A stretch of DNA of 64,000 nt, taken from NCBI RefSeq assembly GCF_015352455.1, contig NZ_JADKPN010000005.1, positions 186,001-250,000 on the forward strand. Direction: 5' to 3'. Positions 7,974-19,130 of the stretch are shown in pieces (the first letter of the stretch is position 1; every line of letters begins with the position of its first letter). Origin of the DNA: Nocardioides islandensis (GTDB lineage Bacteria; Actinomycetota; Actinomycetes; Propionibacteriales; Nocardioidaceae). Made by a program: the position numbers and the translations under genes. The notes below the pieces were generated by a model. The model made no database searches. It saw only the letters and a list, made by a program, of their open reading frames with translations, and had not been told where the DNA came from.

Positions 7974-9188
7974 ATGCCTCCAGGGACCTCACCTCGTGAC
8001 CGTCGTGTCTCCCAGCGCATCGGTGCCATCGCCGAGTCCGCGACGCTCAAGGTGGACGCCAAGGCCAAGGCGCTGAAGGCCGAGGGACGCCCGGTGATCG
8101 GCTTCGGCGCCGGGGAGCCGGACTTCCCCACGCCGGCCTACATCGTGGAAGCCGCCGTCGAGGCCTGCCGCGACCCAGGGGCCCACCGCTACACCCCGGC
8201 CGGCGGCCTTCCCGAGCTGAGGAAGGCCATCGCGGACAAGACGTTGCGCGACTCCGGCCTCCAGGTCGAGCCGAGCCAGGTGCTGGTCACCAACGGCGGC
8301 AAGCAGGCGATCTACGAAGCCTTCGCCGCGATGATCGACCCGGGCGACGAGGTCATCGTCCCGGCGCCGTACTGGACGACGTACCCGGAGGCGATCCAGC
8401 TGGCCGGCGGCGTGCCGGTGGCGGTGTTCGCCGACGAGACGCAGGGCTACAAGGTCACCGTCGAGCAGCTCGAGGGCGCGCGCACCGAGCGCACCAAGGT
8501 CCTGCTGTTCGTCTCGCCGTCGAACCCGACCGGCGCGGTGTACACCGCCGACGAGATCCGCGCGATCGGCCGCTGGGTCGAGGACAACGACCTGTGGGCG
8601 CTGACCGACGAGATCTACGAGCACCTCGTGTACGACGGCGTCGAGACCGGTTCGCTGCCCGTGCTGTGCCCCTACCTCCAGGACAACTGCGTGGTCGTCA
8701 ACGGCGTGGCGAAGACCTACGCGATGACCGGCTGGCGCGTCGGCTGGATGATCGGCCCGAAGGACCTCGTCGCCGCCTCCGCCAACCTGCAGTCGCACGC
8801 GACGTCCAACGTCGCCAACGTGTCCCAGCGCGCCGCACTGGCCGCGGTGACCGGCGACCTCACCGCCGTCGAGGCGATGAAGACGGCCTTCGACCGGCGC
8901 CGCAGGACGATCGTGTCGATGCTCAACGAGATCGAGGGCGTGCTCTGCCCGATGCCCGAGGGGGCGTTCTACGCGTACCCGTCGGTCAAGGGGCTGCTCG
9001 GCAAGGAGTACGACGGCCGCACCATCGACACCTCGGCCGAGCTGGCCGAGTACATCCTCGACACCGCCGAGGTGGCCGTCGTGCCGGGCGAGGCGTTCGG
9101 CTCGCCCGGGTACCTCCGTCTCTCCTACGCGCTCGGCGACGACGACCTGGTCGAGGGGATCACGCGGCTGCAGAAGCTCTTCAGTTGA
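7974..9188 (+). CDS. aspC: Class I/II pyridoxal-phosphate aminotransferase (aspartate aminotransferase type)
   Basis: This 404-residue fold-type I enzyme has the substrate-binding [14 protein letters not shown], the PLP-stacking PYWTTYPE, the [10 protein letters not shown] loop, [14 protein letters not shown], the Schiff-base lysine in [17 protein letters not shown] and the carboxylate-binding arginine in GYLRLSYA. This fits family I gamma aspartate aminotransferases, which transfer amino groups between aspartate and 2-oxoglutarate; exact substrate range cannot be told. The ATG at 7974 is selected because a -10 box lies 6 nt before it; the open frame extends upstream through the tRNA. The adenosine deaminase-like gene follows after 13 nt. 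Confidence 0.92.
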   Translation: MPPGTSPRDRRVSQRIGAIAESATLKVDAKAKALKAEGRPVIGFGAGEPDFPTPAYIVEAAVEACRDPGAHRYTPAGGLPELRKAIADKTLRDSGLQVEPSQVLVTNGGKQAIYEAFAAMIDPGDEVIVPAPYWTTYPEAIQLAGGVPVAVFADETQGYKVTVEQLEGARTERTKVLLFVSPSNPTGAVYTADEIRAIGRWVEDNDLWALTDEIYEHLVYDGVETGSLPVLCPYLQDNCVVVNGVAKTYAMTGWRVGWMIGPKDLVAASANLQSHATSNVANVSQRAALAAVTGDLTAVEAMKTAFDRRRRTIVSMLNEIEGVLCPMPEGAFYAYPSVKGLLGKEYDGRTIDTSAELAEYILDTAEVAVVPGEAFGSPGYLRLSYALGDDDLVEGITRLQKLFS

Positions 9189-9201
9189 TGGAGCTCAGCG
9201 C

Positions 9202-10221
9202 TTGAGGGATCTCTCCCAGCTCCCGAAGGCGCACCTCCACCTGCACTTCACGGGGTCGATGCGGCACGGGACCCTTGTGGAGCTCGCGCTCCGCGACGGC
9301 ATCGTGCTCCCCGACGCCCTGGTCGAGGACTGGCCGCCGCAGCTGAGCGCCGCCGACGAGAAGGGCTGGTTCCGGTTCCAGCGCCTCTATGACGTCGCCC
9401 GGTCCGTCCTGCGCACCGAGGACGACGTACGCCGCCTGGTCCTGGAGGCCGCGGAGGACGACGTCCGCGACGGCGGGCGGTGGCTGGAGATCCAGGTGGA
9501 CCCGTCCGGGTACGCCGCCAGGTTCGGCGGCATCACGGCCTTCACCGACCTGGTGCTCGACTGCGTCCGGGACGCCTCCGAGCGCACCGGGCTCGGGATC
9601 GCGGTGATCGTCGCGGCCAACCGCACCCGGCACCCGATGGACGCCCGTACCCTGGCGCGGCTGGCGGCGCAGTACGCCGGTCGCGGGGTGGTGGGCTTCG
9701 GCCTGTCGAACGACGAGCGGCGGGGCACCACGGCGGAGTTCGCGCCGGCGTTCCGGATCGCCGAGCGGGCCGGTCTGGCGCTGATGCCGCACGGCGGCGA
9801 GCTGGTCGGACCCGAGTCGGTGCGCACCTGCCTGGACGCCCTGCACGCGGACCGCCTCGGGCACGGGATCCGTTCGGTCGAGGACCCCGCACTCCTGGAG
9901 CGGATCGTCGAGCAGGGCGTGGCGCTCGAGGTGTGCCCGGTGTCCAACGTCGGGCTGGGCGTGTACTCCGACCTCACCTCGGTGCCGCTCCCGCAGCTCC
10001 TCGAGGCCGGCGCCACCGTGGCCCTGGGCGCCGACGACCCGCTGCTGTTCGGCTCCCGCCTCGCGGGGCAGTACGCGACGATGCGCGCCGCCCACGACCT
10101 CACCGACGAGCAGCTGGCGGAGCTGGCCCGGATGTCCGTGCGCGCGTCCCGTGCGCCGACCGACGTGGTCGCCGGGCTGCTCGCGGACGTCGACGCCTGG
10201 CTGACCGGCCCGAGCGGGTAG
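9202..10221 (+). CDS. Adenosine deaminase-family amidohydrolase
   Basis: 339 residues. The zinc-binding HLHLHFTG near the N-terminus, the substrate-binding GFGLSNDE, the metal HGGE, LGHGI and the late metal-binding ALGADDPLLFG are the sequence of motifs of the adenosine/adenine/AMP deaminase family. It would hydrolytically deaminate a purine (adenosine or adenine), acting in the cytosol in purine salvage. It starts with TTG at 9202, with GATGGAG eight bases before, and is probably co-transcribed with the aminotransferase. The aminotransferase-deaminase pairing near murB is typical of relatives. Whether the substrate is adenosine or adenine is not decided here. Confidence 0.85.
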   Translation: MRDLSQLPKAHLHLHFTGSMRHGTLVELALRDGIVLPDALVEDWPPQLSAADEKGWFRFQRLYDVARSVLRTEDDVRRLVLEAAEDDVRDGGRWLEIQVDPSGYAARFGGITAFTDLVLDCVRDASERTGLGIAVIVAANRTRHPMDARTLARLAAQYAGRGVVGFGLSNDERRGTTAEFAPAFRIAERAGLALMPHGGELVGPESVRTCLDALHADRLGHGIRSVEDPALLERIVEQGVALEVCPVSNVGLGVYSDLTSVPLPQLLEAGATVALGADDPLLFGSRLAGQYATMRAAHDLTDEQLAELARMSVRASRAPTDVVAGLLADVDAWLTGPSG

Positions 10222-10272
10222 TTTTCGGCCGATCCGCGGACCCACGGCGATCCGGATGGCACCGTGGACGCC

Positions 10273-11087
10273 ATGAGAGCTCGGGCGGTGGTCGCGGCTG
10301 CGCTGCTGCTCGCCCTCACCGGGTGCGGCGGACAGCCCGAGCGCCAGGTCGACGTGCTCGTGCCGCCGGTGCCGGCGAGCACGACGGTGGCCGAGCCGAC
10401 GGCGACCTCGAGCCCCAACGTCACGGTCCTCCAACCGCTGCGGACGACCCCGGCGCCGGGAGCCGAGTGGCTGCACTGGCGCCCGACGTACCAGGCCGTC
10501 CGCCGCGCGACCGGCCAGGAGCTCGCGCTGCTCGGCAACCGGGTGACCGCCCGCAACGCCTCGGAGTGGACGGCGACGGACTCCCTGCGCGGCGTCGAGG
10601 TCGCGTTCACGCCGACACACGTGCGTGTGCGGGTGCCGCAAGCGGCGCTGTACTTCCGGCTGCGGCCCGGCGGACCGCGCCACCTGTACGTCGCGTGCAC
10701 GGAGCGCACGTGCGTCGAGAGCGGACGCGACGCCGTGGCGTGGGGTCCGGAGAGCACCAACGCGTACCTGGAGCGGATGGCCGGGTATGTCCGCGACCTG
10801 GTCGCCGAGCAGACGCGTCCCGGCGTCTTCCGGTCCCAGGGCCCCGCCTGGCTGGCCACCGTCCGGTCACCGGACGGACCGCTCAGCTGCGTCGTCCTCG
10901 CCGACGAGCGGCTCCCGGTCAGCCGCCTCCAGGGGCGACCGGTCGGGACCGCCGGCGTGCGCACGCGGTGCGTCGACACCCACGGCCTCGTCGTCCCGCT
11001 CGACCTCGGCCTGCCGCCGGGCGGCTGGTCCGTGGTCGACGGGGTCTCCGGCCCTGTGCGGGTGCCGAAGCGCGACGTCAGCGTGTA

Positions 11088-11091
<4 letters not shown>
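10273..11091 (+). CDS. Putative lipoprotein of unknown function
   Basis: About 272 residues. The N-terminus MRARAVVAAALLLALTGCGG is a lipoprotein signal peptide with lipobox LTGC, so the mature protein is probably membrane-anchored on the outside. A Pro/Thr-rich linker follows, then a globular part with many Arg and Trp and a CTERTC cysteine pair. No family is recognised. A GTG at 10264 is an alternative start, with CCGGAT 6 nt before it. The stop codon shares the palindrome CTAG (11088-11091) with the stop of the convergent UvrA-like gene, so the two genes overlap by four bases. Confidence 0.7.
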
Positions 11092-13445
<2,354 letters not shown>

Positions 13446-13582
13446 CGGGGTCTCTCCAGGGGTCGGTCGGGGTTCCGGCACACGGGTCTGACGAAGGACA
13501 GGCCCGTATTGTGACCGGCCCCGCCAACCCCTCAACCCCTCGACCTCGTGCGCATCCGACACGGGTCGTGCGCGAAGTGTCG

Positions 13583-14606
<1,024 letters not shown>

Positions 14607-14614
<8 letters not shown>

Positions 14615-14999
14615 GGACGACGGCCTTGGAGACGCCGAGCACCTTCTGCCCGTCGCAGGTGACCTCGAGGGCGATGGTGGCCAGGCCGTCCTCGACGCTC
14701 TTGACGGTGCCGGCGACCTGCACCTCGACGCCCTCGTCGTCGTCGGGGACGACGACGGGGTTGGTGAACTTGCAGCCGAGCTCGACGACCTCGGCTCCGT
14801 CCGTCCATTCGCCCACCGCGCGGGCGGCCAGGGCCATGGTGAACATCCCGTGGGCGATCACGCCGGGCAGGCCGACGGCCGTGGCGACGCGGTCGGACCA
14901 GTGGATGGGGTTGAAGTCGCCGCTCGCGCCGGCGTAGCGGACCAGGTCGGCGCGGCGTACGGCGTAGGTCTTCGTCTCGAGCACGTCCCCGGGAGTCAC
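14607..14999 (-). CDS. hadB: MaoC-type (R)-hydroxyacyl dehydratase subunit HadB
   Basis: 130 residues with the hydratase-2 motif YAGASGDFNPIHWSDRVAT, containing the catalytic Asp and His of hot-dog-fold dehydratases. HadB is the catalytic partner of HadA in the FAS-II dehydratase of mycobacteria. It overlaps hadA by GTGA and is followed by murB. No hadC lies nearby, so only the HadAB form can be made from this locus. In an organism without mycolic acids the substrate is more likely a shorter acyl thioester. Confidence 0.85.
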
Positions 15000-15388
15000 G
15001 CGTCACCCCGGTGGACGAGGGTGGCCGTCGTGGTGCAGACGAGGTCGCCGCCCGCGTCACGGATCTCGCTGCGCGTGCCGATGATGTCGTTGCCGCCGAT
15101 CTGTCTCAGGGTCGCGACCTTCAGCGTGGCCGTCAGCTCGTCGCCGACGACGATCGGGCGCTCGTAGGCGAACCGCTGCTCGCCGTGCACGATCCGGTGC
15201 AGCTCGACCCCGACGTCGGCGAGGAACGCGTTCATCGCCTCGAACGCCATCACGATCGGGAACGTCGGCGGGACGGGGTCCTCGCGGCTCCCTGTCGCAC
15301 TCGCCAGCTCGCGGACCTTCTCGGCCGAGACCCGGTACGGCTGCGTCGGCGGGAACTCCCGGCCGACGAGGGACTGGTCGACGGGCAT
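14996..15388 (-). CDS. hadA: MaoC-like dehydratase subunit HadA (FAS1-type N-terminal domain)
   Basis: 130 residues starting MPVDQSLVGREFPPTQPYRV. It has a hot-dog fold without the full hydratase-2 motif, as in the substrate-binding HadA subunit. Conserved points include VPPTFPIVMAFE and HGEQRFAYERPIVVGDEL. The ATG at 15388 is chosen because TAGGGT lies 7 nt before it, giving a leaderless mRNA; a GTG at 15397 would start inside the promoter box. Order rpmG-hadA-hadB matches mycobacteria. Confidence 0.85.
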   Translation of the reverse strand: MPVDQSLVGREFPPTQPYRVSAEKVRELASATGSREDPVPPTFPIVMAFEAMNAFLADVGVELHRIVHGEQRFAYERPIVVGDELTATLKVATLRQIGGNDIIGTRSEIRDAGGDLVCTTTATLVHRGDA

Positions 15389-15395
15389 GTTCCTC

Positions 15396-15401
15396 ACCCT
15401 A
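15396..15401 (-). promoter_or_regulatory. -10 box of a leaderless promoter for hadA
   Basis: On the minus strand TAGGGT is 7 nt from the ATG at 15388, with no ribosome binding site between. Confidence 0.55.
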
Positions 15402-15489
15402 GTGGCCGCCCCTCTCGCGATTCGTCAGAGATCGCCCCGGTGCGGGCACCCGGAAGACCGCTGACGAATCGCGGGAGGCGGGACAGCAA

Positions 15490-15519
15490 ACGACCCGCCC
15501 GGAGGACCGGGCGGGTCGT
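15490..15519 (-). terminator. Rho-independent terminator after rpmG
   Basis: A perfect 13-bp stem (ACGACCCGCCCGG with its complement) and a 4-nt loop, followed on the minus strand by TTTGC. It ends the tRNA-Thr/tRNA-Met/rpmG transcript before hadA. Confidence 0.85.
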
Positions 15520-15537
15520 CGTGCAGCAGAAGAGGGG

Positions 15538-15708
15538 TCAGCGGGTCTCGCGGTGCGCGGTGTGCTTGCGGCAGCGCGGGCAGAACTTGTTCAGCTCCAT
15601 GCGGTCTGGGTCGTTGCGCCGGTTCTTCTTGGTGATGTAGTTGCGCTCCTTGCACTCGGTGCAGGCGAGCGTGATCTTGGGGCGAACGTCGCTGGTCTTG
15701 CTGGCCAC
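15538..15708 (-). CDS. rpmG: 50S ribosomal protein L33
   Basis: A 56-residue protein, [20 protein letters not shown] at the start and [15 protein letters not shown] at the end. The two CxxC pairs (CTEC, CPRC) mark the zinc-binding L33 form. It starts with GTG at 15708. It lies 41 nt downstream of tRNA-Met and is followed by a strong terminator, in the conserved place before hadA. Confidence 0.95.
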   Translation of the reverse strand: MASKTSDVRPKITLACTECKERNYITKKNRRNDPDRMELNKFCPRCRKHTAHRETR

Positions 15709-15749
15709 GGGGAATCCTTCGGTCGATGATGCGTGTCGCAGTGGTGCAG

Positions 15750-15823
15750 TAGCGGGGGCGGGATTCGAACCCGCGACACCACGATTATGAGCCGTGTGCT
15801 CTAACCACCTGAGCTACCCCGCC
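15750..15823 (-). tRNA. tRNA-Met (CAT anticodon, elongator type)
   Basis: A 74-nt cloverleaf: acceptor GGCGGGG/CCCCGCT with one G-T pair at the end, D arm GCTC...GAGC, anticodon loop CTCATAA, T loop TTCGAAT, discriminator A. The ends pair at position 1, unlike initiator tRNA. Confidence 0.95.
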
Positions 15824-15832
15824 GGGATCGAG

Positions 15833-15905
15833 AGCCCCTTTACGGAATCGAACCGTAGACCTTCTCCTTACCATGGAGACGCTCTGCCGACTGAGCTAAA
15901 GGGGC
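15833..15905 (-). tRNA. tRNA-Thr (GGT anticodon)
   Basis: A 73-nt cloverleaf: acceptor GCCCCTT/AAGGGGC, anticodon loop ATGGTAA within TCTCC/GGAGA, T loop TTCGATT, discriminator T. It is the first gene of the tRNA-Thr/tRNA-Met/rpmG unit. Confidence 0.95.
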
Positions 15906-15916
15906 AACGACCGTTG

Positions 15917-15922
15917 AGAATA
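15917..15922 (-). promoter_or_regulatory. Candidate -10 box for the tRNA-Thr transcript
   Basis: On the minus strand TATTCT lies 11 nt before the tRNA-Thr 5' end. No clear -35 was seen at 17-18 bp. Confidence 0.4.
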
Positions 15923-16000
15923 CACAGGCGGTCCGGAGACCACGAAATCGTCTGAACCACGCTGGACCAGCGGGTATTCCGCGGTCGATCCGGCCCTGGA

Positions 16001-16585
16001 TCAGGCGTTCGCGCAGCCCCGTCGGTGGCAGCCCACGAGGTGGTCGTCGACGATGCCGATGGCCTCCATCAGGGCGTACATCGTGGTCGGTCCGACGAAC
16101 ACGAACCCCTTCTTCTTCAGGGCCTTCGACAGCGCCACGGACTCGGCCGAGGTGGCCACCATGTCCTCGGTCGTGACCGGCGCCGGGCCCACCTCCGGGC
16201 GGAAGCCCTCGATGAACGCCGCCAGCCCGCCCTCCTCACGCAGCGCCACCGTCGCGGCGGCGTTGGTGATGGCCGCGTCGACCTTGAGCCGGTTGCGGAC
16301 GATGCCGGCGTCGGCCATCAGGCGGGCCCGGTCGGCGTCGTCGTACGCCGCCACGACGTCCGCGTCGAAGCCGGCGAAGGCGGCCCGGAAGGCCGGCCGC
16401 TTGTTGAGGATGGTCAACCAGGACAGCCCGGACTGGAACGCCTCCAGGGTCAGTCGTTCGAGGTGGGCCGCCTCGCCGTGGACGGGCATCCCCCACTCGG
16501 CGTCGTGGTAGGCCAGGTGAACGGGGTGGCTCGCCCCCCAGGGGCAGCGAGCCAGGCCGTCGTCACCGACGATGGGTCCGGGCAC
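16001..16585 (-). CDS. tag: DNA-3-methyladenine glycosylase I
   Basis: 194 residues, the normal length for Tag. The N-terminus RCPWGASHPVHLAYHDAEWG has the conserved zinc-site cysteine and the YHDxEWG motif; FQSGLSWLTILNKR follows, and the C-terminus has GFVFVGPTTMYALMEAIG and HLVGCHRR with the remaining zinc ligands. Tag removes 3-methyladenine in base excision repair. The GTG at 16585 is chosen because CAGGAT lies 6 nt before it (leaderless pattern) and the upstream extension only encodes a 22-bp repeat array. Confidence 0.92.
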   Translation of the reverse strand: MPGPIVGDDGLARCPWGASHPVHLAYHDAEWGMPVHGEAAHLERLTLEAFQSGLSWLTILNKRPAFRAAFAGFDADVVAAYDDADRARLMADAGIVRNRLKVDAAITNAAATVALREEGGLAAFIEGFRPEVGPAPVTTEDMVATSAESVALSKALKKKGFVFVGPTTMYALMEAIGIVDDHLVGCHRRGCANA

Positions 16586-16617
16586 GGGGCGATCCTGGCA
16601 CCACCCACCGACAGGGC

Positions 16618-16752
16618 GAGTTGCGCCTCCGACACCGTCGAGTTGCGCGTCCGACACCGTCGAGTTGCGCCACTGGCACGAGAAGCGAGCGTGCTCAGGG
16701 CGCAACTCGGCTGTCCCGGGGGCGCAACTCGACCGTTCCGGGGACGCAACTC
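16618..16752. repeat. Convergent 22-bp repeat array, copy 1 (3 + 3 units)
   Basis: GAGTTGCG begins at 16618, 16640 and 16662, and its complement CGCAACTC at 16701, 16723 and 16745, so both halves have a strict 22-bp period and face each other around a centre of about 30 nt. The fuller core is CGAGTTGCGCCTCCG, with a 7-nt variable linker. It fills the intergenic space between the pirin gene and tag, both on the minus strand. A larger copy lies at 44926-45124. Confidence 0.9.
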
Positions 16753-16762
16753 GGCGGATGAG

Positions 16763-17704
16763 TCAGCCGCGGGGCTTGAGCCGCGCGGTCGGCAGCACCG
16801 GGGCCGGGATCGGAGGCAGGTGGTCGCCCACCACGATGCCGAAGCGCCCGTCGGCGACGTCCTGGCTGTCGCCGACGACCTCGCCGTCGCGGGTGATCTG
16901 GGCCTGCCACTCCTCTCGGTACCGCGCGATCTCGTCGTGGTCGCGGCCGACGAAGTTCCACCACATCACGATCTGCTCGCCGAACGGCGGGCCGCCGAGC
17001 AGGACGACACGGCTGGCCTCGAGGGCCTCGATCCGCAGGTCGGGCGAGCCCGGCTCCACGTACCCCATCTCGGACGGCTTCACCGGCTGGCCGGCGACGA
17101 CGACCGAGCCGGTGTCGACGAGGACGCCGTGCTCGTACGTCGCGTCGACGGCGAGCTCGAGCACCGCCCCGGGGTCGAGGACGATCTCGGCGCCGAGCAG
17201 CGGGGTGGCCGTCTCGACGGGCGAGGTGTGGCCGAGCAGGGACCCGAGGAAGACGTGGGCCGACCAACCCGGCCCGGTGAGGGGCGGCGGCGCGTAGTGG
17301 TCGAACCGGGCCGGACGGTCGCGGGCACCGTCGGGCAGGGCGACCCACAGCTGGACGCCGTGCAGCACCTCGGTGCCAGGAGTCGAGACCTCGGAGTGGC
17401 TGACGCCGTGGCCGCCGGTCATCAGGTTGAGCTCGCCGGGCCGGACCATCGCGTGGTTGCCGGCCGAGTCGCGGTGCTCGACCTCACCGGCGAACAGCCA
17501 GCTCACCGTCTGCAGCCCGGTGTGCGGGTGCGGCGGCACCACCATGCCGCCGGTCTCGGCGACGGGGTCGGGACCGTAGTGGTCGGCGAAGCACCACGCG
17601 CCGACGAGGGAACGCTCGCGCTGCGGGAGGGTACGGCGGACGCGCATCGCGCGCAGCCCACCGAGAGGTACGTCGCGCGGCGTCAGCACCTGCACGGAGC
17701 TCAT
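16763..17704 (-). CDS. Pirin family protein
   Basis: 313 residues with two cupin-like barrels. The N-terminal half has HYGPD, VPPHPHTGLQTVSW and TGGHGVSHSE, which supply the His and Glu metal ligands of pirins. The C-terminal half has the typical LLGGPPFGEQIVMWWNFVGR. Pirins are iron-binding proteins, some with quercetinase activity, acting in the cytosol. The ATG at 17704 overlaps the stop of the HxlR gene (ATGA), so it is co-expressed with that regulator; HxlR-pirin-quinone oxidoreductase groups suggest a response to quinones or flavonoids. Confidence 0.9.
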   Translation of the reverse strand: MSSVQVLTPRDVPLGGLRAMRVRRTLPQRERSLVGAWCFADHYGPDPVAETGGMVVPPHPHTGLQTVSWLFAGEVEHRDSAGNHAMVRPGELNLMTGGHGVSHSEVSTPGTEVLHGVQLWVALPDGARDRPARFDHYAPPPLTGPGWSAHVFLGSLLGHTSPVETATPLLGAEIVLDPGAVLELAVDATYEHGVLVDTGSVVVAGQPVKPSEMGYVEPGSPDLRIEALEASRVVLLGGPPFGEQIVMWWNFVGRDHDEIARYREEWQAQITRDGEVVGDSQDVADGRFGIVVGDHLPPIPAPVLPTARLKPRG

Positions 17705-18117
17705 GAGTTCTTCCCCGCGTCGTGTGCCGCGTCGTACCGCTCCTGCGCCTCGCGGACGTCCGGGACGTGGTCCTCGGCCCAGGCCTTGAGGAGCTTGATC
17801 GGGTCCTGCAGCGAGTGGCCGAGGTCGGTGAGCTCGTAGTCGACGCGCACGGGCACCGACGCGGTGACCGTGCGGCTGACCAGGCCGTCGCGCTCGAGCG
17901 TGCGCAGGGTCTGGGTGAGCATCTTCTGGCTCACGCCGGCCAGCCGGCGCGACAGCTCGGAGAAGCGCCTCGGGCCGTCGGACAGCGACGCCATCACGAG
18001 GGTGACCCACTTGTCGGAGATCCGCTCGAGCACGACCCGGCTCGGGCAGTCCGCCAGGAACGCGTCGAACTCGTGCTTGGCCTGCTCGCGCTGCTGCGCC
18101 GCGGTCATCGTCGGCAT
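17701..18117 (-). CDS. HxlR-family winged-helix transcriptional regulator
   Basis: 138 residues. After an N-terminal helix the segment CPSRVVLERISDKWVTLVMA and the recognition region RFSELSRRLAGVSQKMLTQTLRTLERDGL, then VDYELTDLGHSL, are diagnostic of HxlR/DUF24 regulators, which sense quinones, aldehydes or redox stress. The ATG at 18117 follows GGAGG at 8-nt spacing. The pirin gene is translationally coupled downstream and the quinone oxidoreductase gene is divergent, so it likely regulates both from the shared intergenic region. Confidence 0.92.
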   Translation of the reverse strand: MPTMTAAQQREQAKHEFDAFLADCPSRVVLERISDKWVTLVMASLSDGPRRFSELSRRLAGVSQKMLTQTLRTLERDGLVSRTVTASVPVRVDYELTDLGHSLQDPIKLLKAWAEDHVPDVREAQERYDAAHDAGKNS

Positions 18118-18129
18118 GTGCTTACCTCC

Positions 18130-18158
18130 GGGTGCCTGCCCCACTTCTGGGTGCCTAC
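18130..18158. promoter_or_regulatory. Candidate HxlR operator: tandem direct repeat
   Basis: GGGTGCCTGC (18130-18139) and GGGTGCCTAC (18149-18158) are direct repeats 19 bp apart in the divergent intergenic region. Spacing near two helical turns fits binding by a dimeric regulator. It is inferred from position only. Confidence 0.35.
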
Positions 18159-18223
18159 TTCCGAAAAGAGAGTAACCGACGCATCGTGGAGTGACAACGA
18201 CATCCACACCAGAGGAGAACACG

Positions 18224-19114
18224 ATGCGATCCATCCAGTCCGTCCCCGGCCACGACGAGCCCCAGGTCGTCGAGCGCGACCGTCCTGTTCCCGGCCCCGG
18301 CCAGGTCCTCGTCGAGACCGTGGCCGCAGCGGTCAACCCTGTCGACGCGTTCGTGGCGTCGTCCCTCGGCACCGACCTCGTGGCCGGTGGCCGCCAGGTG
18401 GGCCTCGGCTGGGACGTCTCCGGCCGGGTCGCCGAGGTCGGCCCGGACGTCACGGCGTACGCCGTCGGCGACCCCGTCGCCGGCCTCGACGACGACATGG
18501 TCGGCGCCGACCGCGCGCTGGCCGAGTACGTGCTGCTGGACGCCGAGGCCGTGGCCGTCGTGCCCGAGGGCCTCGACCTGGTCGAGGCGGCGTCCATCCC
18601 GCTGAACTCGGTCACCGCTCACCAGGCGCTCGCGCTGCTCGGCGAGCCGGACGGTCGGAGCCTGCTGGTGACCGGTGCGGGCGGGGCGGTCGGCGGGTAC
18701 GCCGTCGCGCTCGCGCGGGCCGCGGGCTGGGACGTCACCGGTCTCGGACGGCCCGGCGACGAGGAGTTCGTGCGGTCGACCGGCGCCGGCTTCACCGCCC
18801 ACGTCGAGCCCGCGTCGTACGACGCCGTGCTCGACGGTGCGGTGCTCCAGGCCGGCGCGCTGGCCTACGTGAAGGACGGCGGCACGTTCGTCGGCGTCCA
18901 GCCGAGCCAGCCGGTGCCCACGGAGCGCGGCATCACCGTCACCGCGGTCCAGGTGAGGCGTGACGGCGCCCTGCTCGCCGACCTGCTGCGGCGATCGGCC
19001 GACGGCGAGCTCGCCGTGCGGGTCGCCGGCACGGCGCCGCTGCACGAGGCGGCCACCGTGTTCGCCAAGGTCGGCGGTGGTGGCCAGCGCGGCCGCTGGC
19101 TGCTGGTGCCCTAG
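18224..19114 (+). CDS. Zinc-independent quinone oxidoreductase-type dehydrogenase (MDR family)
   Basis: 296 residues. GroES-like N-terminal part with AAAVNPVDAFV and GWDVSGRVAEVGPDV, then the Rossmann segment LLVTGAGGAVGGYAVALAR, and a shortened C-terminus ending GGQRGRWLLV. There are no catalytic zinc ligands, as in NADPH:quinone oxidoreductases. It is divergent from the HxlR regulator. The ATG at 18224 follows AGAGGAGA; an in-frame start at 18191 is less well supported. It likely reduces quinones or enones under HxlR control. Confidence 0.88.
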   Translation: MRSIQSVPGHDEPQVVERDRPVPGPGQVLVETVAAAVNPVDAFVASSLGTDLVAGGRQVGLGWDVSGRVAEVGPDVTAYAVGDPVAGLDDDMVGADRALAEYVLLDAEAVAVVPEGLDLVEAASIPLNSVTAHQALALLGEPDGRSLLVTGAGGAVGGYAVALARAAGWDVTGLGRPGDEEFVRSTGAGFTAHVEPASYDAVLDGAVLQAGALAYVKDGGTFVGVQPSQPVPTERGITVTAVQVRRDGALLADLLRRSADGELAVRVAGTAPLHEAATVFAKVGGGGQRGRWLLVP

Positions 19115-19130
19115 CCAGCCGCTGGTCCGG

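Noticed and set aside
16586-16762. Coding extensions of tag and other frames through the repeat array
   Set aside because: The peptides are direct translations of the 22-bp repeat and recur at 45 kb; the leaderless start at 16585 is better.
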